Source: Roseovarius atlanticus
GTDB lineage: Bacteria > Pseudomonadota > Alphaproteobacteria > Rhodobacterales > Rhodobacteraceae
NCBI RefSeq assembly: GCF_001441615.1
Contig: NZ_LAXJ01000020.1
Location: forward strand, 117,908-181,907
Direction of reading: 5' to 3'
Length of the DNA stretch: 64,000 nucleotides
The notes under the pieces: generated by a model
Database searches by the model: none
Told to the model about the DNA's origin: nothing
The model's input: the letters and a program-made list of their open reading frames with translations, nothing else
Shown here: positions 43,347 to 52,237 of the stretch, piece after piece
How positions within the stretch are numbered: position 1 is the stretch's first letter
Layout: each line of letters begins with the position of its first letter
Position numbers and translations under genes: made by a program

Positions 43347-44465
43347 ATGAAACTCAGCATCGAACGCGGAACGCTGCTCAAGGCGGTTTCGCAGGCCCAG
43401 TCCGTGGTCGAACGGCGCAACACGATCCCGATCCTTGCCAACGTGCTGATCGAGGCCGAGGGGGATGCCGTGCATTTCCGCGCGACCGACCTCGACATCG
43501 AGGTGGTCGACAAGGCCCCGGCCCAGGTGGAACGCCCGGGTGCCACGACCGTGTCGGCAGTGACGCTGCACGAAATCGTGCGCAAGCTGCCCGACGGGGC
43601 GCTGGTGACGCTGACCGACGATGGCGCGTCGGGGCGCCTGACGGTCGAGGCGGGGCGCTCGAACTTCTCGCTGGCGACCCTGCCCAAGGAAGATTTCCCG
43701 GTGATGGCGTCGTCCGAGTACTCCTGCAATTTCTCTGCCAAGGCCCCGGTGCTGCGCCGGCTGTTCGACAAATCCAAATTCGCGATCTCGACGGAGGAAA
43801 CGCGCTATTACCTCAACGGCGTCTATATGCACGTGTCGGATGCCGAGGGCGGCAAGGTGCTGCGCTGCGTGGCCACGGACGGCCACCGCCTGGCCCGGAT
43901 CGACGCCGACCTGCCTGACGGTGCCGAGGACATGCCGGGCGTGATCGTCCCGCGCAAGACCGTGGGTGAACTGCGCAAGCTCTTGGACGACGACGATATG
44001 GCTGTCGCGGTGTCGGTCAGCGAAACCAAGGTGCGGTTCGCCACGCCGAATATCACCCTGACCTCCAAGGTGATCGACGGCACATTCCCGGATTACACGC
44101 GGGTCATCCCGCAAGGCAACACCCGCAAGATGGAGGTGGACGCCAGCGAATTCGCCCAGGCCGTCGACCGTGTCGCCACCGTCAGCTCCGAACGTTCGCG
44201 CGCGGTTAAGCTGGCACTGGACGAGGATCGCCTGATCCTGTCGGTCAACGCACCCGACAGTGGCGCCGCCGAGGAGGAGCTGGCCGTGGCCTATGGCGAC
44301 GAGCGGCTGGAAATCGGGTTCAACGCCAAGTACTTGCTGGAAATCGCCAGCCAGGTCGATCGTGAAAACGCCGTCTTCATGTTCAATTCCTCGGGCGATC
44401 CGACGCTGATGCGCGAAGGCAATGACACGTCGGCGGTTTATGTCGTGATGCCGATGCGCGTGTGA
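43347..44465 (+). CDS. dnaN: DNA polymerase III beta sliding clamp
   Basis: DnaN is the processivity clamp that encircles DNA and tethers Pol III and repair factors. The 372-residue product is the standard length. It has three clamp domains, starting MKLSIERGTLLKAVSQAQSVVERRNTIPILANVLIEA and ending SSGDPTLMREGNDTSAVYVVMPMRV. That ending is the conserved clamp terminus that forms part of the partner-binding pocket. A purine-rich CAGGGAGCGAGGGC precedes the ATG. It follows dnaA by 89 bp. Confidence 0.98.
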   Translation: MKLSIERGTLLKAVSQAQSVVERRNTIPILANVLIEAEGDAVHFRATDLDIEVVDKAPAQVERPGATTVSAVTLHEIVRKLPDGALVTLTDDGASGRLTVEAGRSNFSLATLPKEDFPVMASSEYSCNFSAKAPVLRRLFDKSKFAISTEETRYYLNGVYMHVSDAEGGKVLRCVATDGHRLARIDADLPDGAEDMPGVIVPRKTVGELRKLLDDDDMAVAVSVSETKVRFATPNITLTSKVIDGTFPDYTRVIPQGNTRKMEVDASEFAQAVDRVATVSSERSRAVKLALDEDRLILSVNAPDSGAAEEELAVAYGDERLEIGFNAKYLLEIASQVDRENAVFMFNSSGDPTLMREGNDTSAVYVVMPMRV

Positions 44466-44475
44466 GGCGGGCCTT

Positions 44476-44901
44476 TTGGGCCTTAAGTTTCATCCCAAGC
44501 AAGGTTCAGTCGTAAGAGTTGGCTTCGACGCGGCATTCAAAGCGCCCGAGATGGTGAAACCGCGACTCTGCGTCGTGGTGTCCAAACCGATCAAGCCCCG
44601 TGCAGGCCTTTGTACTGTCGTCCCTCTCAGCACGACGACTCCCAACCAGCCCATGCCCTATCACTGCCAGCTTGATATTGCTTTCGAACTTCCGCCGCGC
44701 TGGGGCCGCAAGCCGCGTTGGGTGAAGGGTGACATGATCTATGCCGCCGGATTTCACAGAATCGATCTTCTCGTTCTCGGCAAAGACGGTACCGGAAAAC
44801 GAATTTATCAGACTGAAACCATTCCGCTGGATGATTTGCGCCGAATCCAGCGATGTATTCTGAACGGTCTCGCTTTGACGGATTTGACAAAATACATCTG
44901 A
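44476..44901 (+). CDS. PemK/MazF-family toxin-like protein
   Basis: A 141-residue protein of the PemK/MazF (CcdB-like beta-barrel) endoribonuclease family. The core reads FHPKQGSVVRVGFDAAFKAPEMVKPRLCVVVSKP, then CTVVPLSTTTPNQPMPYHCQL, VKGDMIYAAGFHRID and a C-terminal helix. In the family these blocks form the RNA-binding and catalytic surface. The apparent start is TTG (44476), 10 bp after dnaN, and no ATG fits. No antitoxin gene is seen on either side, so it is a solitary member embedded in the replication operon; loss of toxicity or a trans-acting antitoxin is possible. Confidence 0.82.
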   Translation: MGLKFHPKQGSVVRVGFDAAFKAPEMVKPRLCVVVSKPIKPRAGLCTVVPLSTTTPNQPMPYHCQLDIAFELPPRWGRKPRWVKGDMIYAAGFHRIDLLVLGKDGTGKRIYQTETIPLDDLRRIQRCILNGLALTDLTKYI

Positions 44902-45030
44902 ACGCACATATGTATTGCGTCGCGGCTCTGGAGACATCCGCATTAAGACCCCACCAGGGGCCATCAGGTCCTCCGGCGAAGTCAAGCCGCGGCCTGATGC
45001 TGAAAACCCCGCTTCATCGCGGGGTTTTTT
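44884..45030 (+). ncRNA. Candidate small RNA or recF leader, with promoter and terminator
   Basis: A perfect TTGACA (44884-44889) followed after 17 bp by the AT-rich CATATGTATT (44907-44916) could start a transcript near 44918. Downstream, CATCAGG (44962-44968) pairs with CCTGATG (44993-44999) around an inner CGGC/GCCG stem, and an intrinsic terminator ends at 45030. The predicted RNA of about 110 nt has no coding capacity I can support. It could instead be an attenuating leader for recF. The -10 match is weak. Confidence 0.4.
45003..45030 (+). terminator. Rho-independent terminator before recF
   Basis: AAAACCCCGC (45003-45012) pairs perfectly with GCGGGGTTTT (45019-45028) and is followed by T residues to 45030. 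The A-tract on the left means it could also act on the reverse strand. It should isolate recF from dnaN transcription unless attenuated. Confidence 0.93.
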
Positions 45031-45068
45031 GTTGATGTCGTGTGTTTCAGACCGGATTACTGAATTCA

Positions 45069-46169
45069 ATGCCGCTCTATCTCTCATCGCTCAGCCTTTC
45101 GCATTTCCGGTCGCACAAAAGCGTGCGGATCGAGGCGGATGCGCGCCCCGTCGCGCTCTACGGGCCGAACGGGGCGGGCAAGACCAACATCCTGGAAGCG
45201 GTCTCGCTCTTCTCACCCGGGCGCGGCTTGCGCCGTGCGGCGGCGCAGGACATGGCGCGGCGGCCGGATGCCATCGGATGGAAGCTGACCGGCGTCTTGC
45301 GATCGATGCATCAGGTCCACGAAATCGAGACATGGTCCGAAGAGGGCAGCGCACGGCAGCTCAGGATCGACGGCAAGGCCGCTTCGCAGGTGGCGCTGGG
45401 CCGTGTCGCGAGGGTCCTGTGGCTGATCCCGTCCATGGACCGGCTGTGGATCGAAGGGGCCGAGGGCCGGCGGCGGTTTCTGGACCGTATGACGCTCAGC
45501 TTCGCGCCCTCCCATGCCGAGGCGACACTGGCCTATGAAAAGGCCATGCGCGAGCGCAACCGCCTGCTGAAAGATCAGGTGCGGGACGGGCATTGGTACG
45601 TCGCGCTGGAGCGGCAGATGGCCGAGGCGGGGATTGCGATCCACGCGAACCGCGTGGCGGCACTGGAGCAGTTGACCGAGGCGCAGGCGCGGGCCGAAAC
45701 GGCCTTCCCGGTGGCCGAACTGGAGCTGACAATGACCGAGGGCGAGATGCCCGGCACCGAGTCCGATTTCCGCGACGCCCTGTCCGAAAGCCGCTTTCGC
45801 GACATCGCCGCCGGACGCACGTTGGTGGGCCCGCACCGCGCCGATCTTTACGGCGTTTATGCGGCCAAGGGGGTGCCTGCGGCGGAATGCTCGACCGGCG
45901 AACAGAAGGCGCTGCTGGTGTCGCTGATCCTCGCCAACGCGCGCGCGCTGGCGCAGGATTTCGGCGCGCCGCCGATCCTGCTGCTGGACGAGGTCGCCGC
46001 GCATCTGGACGCAGCCCGTCGTGCGGCGCTTTACGACGAGATCTGTGCCTTGGGTGCACAGGCCTGGATGACAGGAACAGGGCCGGAGCTGTTCACGGAG
46101 TTGGGCGATCGGGTGCAGAAATTCGAGGTCACGGAGAACGAGGCAACCTCCTCCGTTAATCCCTGCTGA
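45069..46169 (+). CDS. recF: DNA replication and repair protein RecF
   Basis: RecF loads RecA at gapped DNA and assists replication restart. The 366-residue SMC-like ATPase starts MPLYLSSLSLSHFRSHKS. It carries Walker A GPNGAGKTN (Lys38), the coiled Arg/Glu-rich middle, the signature-like STGEQKALLVSLILANA, and Walker B PILLLDEVAAHLD. An upstream GTG (45042) is possible but adds atypical residues. The gene is preceded by a strong terminator, so it needs its own promoter or read-through. Confidence 0.95.
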   Translation: MPLYLSSLSLSHFRSHKSVRIEADARPVALYGPNGAGKTNILEAVSLFSPGRGLRRAAAQDMARRPDAIGWKLTGVLRSMHQVHEIETWSEEGSARQLRIDGKAASQVALGRVARVLWLIPSMDRLWIEGAEGRRRFLDRMTLSFAPSHAEATLAYEKAMRERNRLLKDQVRDGHWYVALERQMAEAGIAIHANRVAALEQLTEAQARAETAFPVAELELTMTEGEMPGTESDFRDALSESRFRDIAAGRTLVGPHRADLYGVYAAKGVPAAECSTGEQKALLVSLILANARALAQDFGAPPILLLDEVAAHLDAARRAALYDEICALGAQAWMTGTGPELFTELGDRVQKFEVTENEATSSVNPC

Positions 46170-46183
46170 AATCGCGAAAATGG

Positions 46184-46220
46184 TACCGACGCGATACCAC
46201 CTGTATACCGACGCGATACC
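46184..46220 (+). repeat. Tandem 15-bp direct repeats upstream of gyrB
   Basis: TACCGACGCGATACC occurs twice, at 46184-46198 and 46206-46220, with a start-to-start distance of 22 bp (about two helical turns). Each copy carries short inverted ends (GGTA/TACC or GTAT/ATAC). They lie 47 bp upstream of the -35 element, a position suited to a regulator-binding or supercoiling-responsive site. Confidence 0.85.
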
Positions 46221-46236
46221 GATATTAAGCATCTGA

Positions 46237-48741
<2,505 letters not shown>

Positions 48742-48755
48742 CAGCTTGTAGGCGC

Positions 48756-48785
48756 GCGCATATTTTTTCGCGGTGCGCATATTTT
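48756..48785. repeat. Direct repeat downstream of gyrB
   Basis: GCGCATATTTT occurs at 48756-48766 and 48775-48785, just after the gyrB stop. Copies are 19 bp apart and lie beside imperfect inverted CGCGG/CCGCG words, so this may be part of the gyrB transcription end. The rest of 48786-48995 shows no gene. Confidence 0.5.
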
Positions 48786-49062
48786 ATCGTGCCGCGGAAG
48801 ATCATGTATCCCGGTTTTTCTTGAGTTACCAGAGGCTTGGGTGAACGAATGTTTTCGGCAGTAATTTGGGGGCGCGGCTGCTATTGGCCGAATCCGGTCG
48901 GGCGTCTTCGTTTCGGTTGTCACTTGTCGATTGCTGAATTCTGCCATTGCCCATGAGTAACCGCTAACTCTCACTTCGCGGAGCTTTTGCCCGATGACCT
49001 GCCCCCAGAAACTTCCCTCGTTCTAATGTAGAGTTTGCTCAACCTTTCGAAGGAGCAAACGA

Positions 49063-49326
49063 ATGCGAAAGAGCCGTTTCACGGAAGCCCAAATTATCGG
49101 GATGATCAAAGAGCAGGAAGCCGGGATGCCAACGGCGGAGGTGTGCCGCAAGCACGGCCTCAGCCAAGGGACCTTCTATAAATACAAATCGAGGTATGGT
49201 GGCATGGAGGTGTCCGACGTCGCGAAGCTGAGGGCGATGGAAGACGAGAATGCCAGGCTCAAGCGCCTGCTGGCCGATACGATGCTGGACAATGCTGTTC
49301 TGAAGGATCTGCTGGGAAAGAACTGA
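49063..49326 (+). CDS. IS3-family transposase OrfA
   Basis: An 87-residue helix-turn-helix protein that binds the IS ends. The sequence [44 protein letters not shown] is the DNA-binding part, and the tail [25 protein letters not shown] is a leucine-zipper-like segment typical of IS407-group OrfA. AAGGAG lies just before the ATG. The last codons contain G-GGA-AAG (49314-49320), where a -1 shift would carry ribosomes into orfB to make the OrfAB transposase. Confidence 0.93.
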   Translation: MRKSRFTEAQIIGMIKEQEAGMPTAEVCRKHGLSQGTFYKYKSRYGGMEVSDVAKLRAMEDENARLKRLLADTMLDNAVLKDLLGKN

Positions 49327-50222
49327 CGACGCCGAATGAGCGGCGAGAGGCAGCGTTCAGAGCGATGCGGGATCATGACGTCTCGCAACGCCGGGCCTGC
49401 CGACTTGTCGGTGTCGATCCGAAGACGGTCCGACGTGAACGCCCGCCGGACAATCCTGACATCCGAAAGGAGATGAGGGCCGTTGCTGCTAAACGACGCC
49501 GGTTTGGCTACCGGCGGATCGGCGTGACGCTGGAACACAAGGGAATGACCATGAACCACAAGAAGCTGTATCGGCTCTACACCGAAGAGAAGCTGGGCGT
49601 CAGGCGACGACGGGGCCGCAAACGGGCGCGGGGATCGCGGACACCGATGCCAGAAGCTCTGCAGCCAGGTGAACGCTGGTCGCTGGACTTCCTTTCGGAC
49701 ACGTTCGGAGCATCGCGCCGATTCCGCATCCTGGCGGTGAACGACGATTGCTGCCGTGAGAACCTGTGCTTGATGGCCGACACCAGCATACCAGGCGCGA
49801 GAGTTGCCCGTGAACTGGACGCGCTTGTCCGGGTCTATGGCAGACCGGCCAGCATTGTCAGCGACAACGGGACCGAGTTCACCAGCCGGGCAATCCTGAA
49901 ATGGGCGGGCGACAACCGCGTCGACTGGCACTACATCAACCCAGGCAAGCCGCAGCAGAATGCCTTCATCGAGTCATTCAATGGCAGCTTGCGGGATGAG
50001 CTTCTGAACGAGGAGATGTTCGATAGCCTAAATGACGCCCGCCGCAAGCTGGCGCTCTGGCGCTATGACTACAACAACGTCAGACCGCACTAATCTCTCG
50101 GAAACCAAACACCCGCAGAAGCGCGCCGGACGCTTGAGCAACTTGAGGGCTCCGCGCCCGACGCGCTTGCCCAAACCAACGACGACGAATACGAAAACCA
50201 GACCCGCAGACTCTCGTTATGA
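49317..50222 (+). pseudogene. IS3-family transposase OrfB with internal stop
   Basis: OrfB is the catalytic rve-type integrase part of the transposase. The DDE residues are present in [17 protein letters not shown] and [14 protein letters not shown]. The frame is read after a -1 shift at 49314-49320, or possibly from ATG 49365. At 50091 a TAA interrupts the conserved NVRPHSSLG ending, where the expected Ser codon TCA has become TAA. The frame then continues open for 42 codons to TGA at 50220 (SLGNQTPAEARR...RRLSL). A single C-to-A change explains this, so the last 43 residues are lost. Confidence 0.88.
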
Positions 50223-50249
50223 ATGAGGGAGCCTCGGGGGGGCAGGTCG

Positions 50250-51034
50250 CAGATCTTGCTTTATAGGTCGATAAGCCTGTCCTTGTTCCTCTACCTGCTT
50301 ATTCGAATGCGGTCCGGCGAAAGCCCTTATGTTCAGATCCGCCGCATTGGCTTGCCTGCTGTTATTGCCGCGCTTTCGCTCGTCGCCGCTTATTCCGGTG
50401 GGATCTACGCGACTCAGAATACCTCGTTGCGAACGCCATGTTGCTGTTTGCGACAGCGCCGTTTATGGCCGCGACTCTGGGATGGATCGTTCTGCGTGAA
50501 GGCGTGCGCGTCGCAACCTGGATCGCGATTGTCGTTTCCATTGGCGAGATCGCGATCATGGTCGCCGACAAGTCGGGCGGCGTTGCGTTGAAAGGCAGTC
50601 TCGCGGCACTTGGCTCAGCGTTCGGCTTTGCCGTCTTCACCGTGGCGCTTCGGTGGGGGCGGACGGGAGAGATGCTGCCCGCAGTCTTTCTTTCAGGTCT
50701 ATTCGCCGTCGTTATCACACTGGCGATCTGCATTGGCTCCGGGCTCTCGGTTATTCTGATTCCGAATGACAGCGGCATTGCGATGGGTATGGGCGCATTT
50801 CAGGTCGGAGCCGGTCTGATCCTCTACACGCTGGGTTCGCGCAGCCTTCCCGCGGCGGAACTTGCCCTGTTGTCTCTGGCCGAAGTCTTGCTTGGACCGA
50901 TCTGGCTCTGGCTTTTTCTTGGGGAAACCGCGAGCGTCAACACTCTGATTGGCGGCGCAGTTCTACTCGCAGCCATCGTGGGCAATGCGCTGTCGGACAA
51001 GCGACGAAAACCACCGCCGATTACCTCTCCTTAG
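50250..51034 (+). pseudogene. EamA/DMT-family transporter, truncated and frameshifted
   Basis: These are remains of a drug/metabolite-transporter-superfamily permease. Homology-like sequence begins abruptly at QILLYRSISLSLFLYLL, the first codon after the IS end, so the start and about the first 40-50 residues are missing. After YATQNTS the frame changes. Inserting one G at about 50426 would restore the usual TSVANAMLLFATAPFMAATLGW, so a one-base deletion is likely. The remainder (50438-51034) encodes several membrane helices, including the second EamA repeat ending LLSLAEVLLGPIWLWLFLGE. The missing 5' part is not found left of the IS. Confidence 0.85.
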
Positions 51035-51210
51035 AGCGAAGGCAACTCGGACCTGTGGTGACATCCAAGCTGAGCAAGTCATGCTGCCGTCGCGACACAC
51101 CTTGTTGCCGTTCCCTGCAGGAGCAAGCTACGGAGCCCCCTGCGCGGAAACGTCTTGGAATGAACCGACGCGCCCTTCGTGCGTGGCCAATGAGAAATTT
51201 TCATGTCAAC

Positions 51211-51417
51211 TCAAGTGATCAGTCCTGCCGCCTTTCTCGCTATATCATCGACGTTCTCGCCCCCGTTTTCCACGTAGTCGCAGAATTGGCGACGCATTCT
51301 CGAATCCCAGAAATCCTGCAGATGGTTCGCGACGCGCTCGGCCTGGTCGTTGCCGGGCTGGGACTTGAAGAACGTGGCGATCTGGTTGGCCATCATGACC
51401 AGTTTCTCAGGCGACAT
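51211..51417 (-). CDS. fdsD: Formate dehydrogenase delta subunit FdsD
   Basis: FdsD is a small accessory/structural subunit of the NAD-dependent FdsABG formate dehydrogenase. The 68-residue product reads SPEKLVMMANQIATFFKSQPG and DFWDSRMRRQFCDYVENGGENVD, the standard FdsD pattern. The start at 51417 overlaps the fdhD end by 11 bp; the longer frame from 51525 has no FdsD-like sequence. It is last in fdsG-fdsB-fdsA-fdhD-fdsD. The 176 bp between here and the transporter remnant hold no recognised gene. Confidence 0.93.
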   Translation of the reverse strand: MSPEKLVMMANQIATFFKSQPGNDQAERVANHLQDFWDSRMRRQFCDYVENGGENVDDIARKAAGLIT

Positions 51418-52237
51418 CGGGAACCTCGTGGGAAATACGGTGCGGGTTAGAATAAAGGTCGAAACCGCCGCCGCGGGCAAAGGCGGCCAGCGTGATGCCC
51501 GCCGCGTCGGCCAGGCGCAGGGCATGGGCCGTGGGGGCGGAGACGGCGATGAGCGTGCCGCAGCCGGCCATGGCGCATTTCTGCACCAACTCGACCGAAA
51601 GGCGGCTGGTCATGACGAACGCACCCGACGCCGGGTCGCGGCCCGCGCGCCAGAGCGCGCCGATCAGCTTGTCAAGCGCGTTGTGGCGGCCCACGTCTTC
51701 GCGCGCCATGACAACGCCCTTGCCTGGCAGGACAAAGCCCGCGGCATGGGTCGCGCGGGTGCGGCGGTGCAGGGGCTGGATATCGGACAGCGCGTCGGCG
51801 GCATGGGCAATGTCGTCCCGGCTGAAACTTGGGCCGACATGCGCCACGTCTGGCATGTCGCGCACCGCCTGCTCCAGCGAGTCGATGCCGCACAGCCCGC
51901 AGCCCACCGGCCCGGCCATGAAACGGCGGCGTGCCGCCAGCGCCTCGCGCCGGTCCGCCCGCAGCCAGAACCGGGCCTCGATGCCCCGCTCATGGGTGGC
52001 TATCTCGAAGCCTTCGATCTGGGCGGGCTCGGTCACGATTCCTTCGGTCACGGCAAAGCCATGGGCGAAATCCTCGATATCGTCGGGTGTGGCCATCATC
52101 ACCGCCTGGGTCGAGCCGTCGAAGACCAGCGCCACCGGCAGTTCCTCGGGAAGGGCGCGGGTGACCATGCGCGCGCCCTCTGCCTGTATGGACAGGCCCG
52201 AGCGGCTTTGGCTGGGAGAGAAACCCGCCCCCATCAT
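51407..52237 (-). CDS. fdhD: Formate dehydrogenase accessory sulfurtransferase FdhD
   Basis: FdhD passes sulfur from a cysteine desulfurase to the Mo-bis-MGD cofactor so that formate dehydrogenase becomes active. The 276-residue protein contains the catalytic Cys pair in GPVGCGLCGIDSLEQA. Family blocks include DDIEDFAHGFAVTEGIV, HAAGFVLPGKGVVMAREDVGRHNALDKLIG and FVMTSRLSVELVQKCAMAG. Its ATG overlaps the fdsA stop (ATGA), so the maturation factor is translated with its target. Confidence 0.96.
   Translation of the reverse strand: MMGAGFSPSQSRSGLSIQAEGARMVTRALPEELPVALVFDGSTQAVMMATPDDIEDFAHGFAVTEGIVTEPAQIEGFEIATHERGIEARFWLRADRREALAARRRFMAGPVGCGLCGIDSLEQAVRDMPDVAHVGPSFSRDDIAHAADALSDIQPLHRRTRATHAAGFVLPGKGVVMAREDVGRHNALDKLIGALWRAGRDPASGAFVMTSRLSVELVQKCAMAGCGTLIAVSAPTAHALRLADAAGITLAAFARGGGFDLYSNPHRISHEVPDVA

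Larger units (their letters stand above)
48996..50248 (+). mobile_element. IS3-family insertion sequence, IS407-group-like, inactivated
   Basis: The element is about 1.25 kb with imperfect 28-bp terminal inverted repeats. The left end (48996-49023) and the reverse complement of the right end (50221-50248) share GACCTGCCCCC and then CCCTC-TTC, 21 of 28 positions in all. It carries orfA and orfB linked by a GGGAAAG slippery site. orfB has an in-frame stop, so transposition is probably abolished. No clear target duplication is seen: the four bases on each side differ. The right end abuts a truncated transporter gene. Confidence 0.88.

Noticed and set aside
48992..50252. Target-site duplication around the IS
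   Set aside because: The four bases flanking each end (CGAT and GCAG) do not match; a deletion after insertion may have removed one copy.
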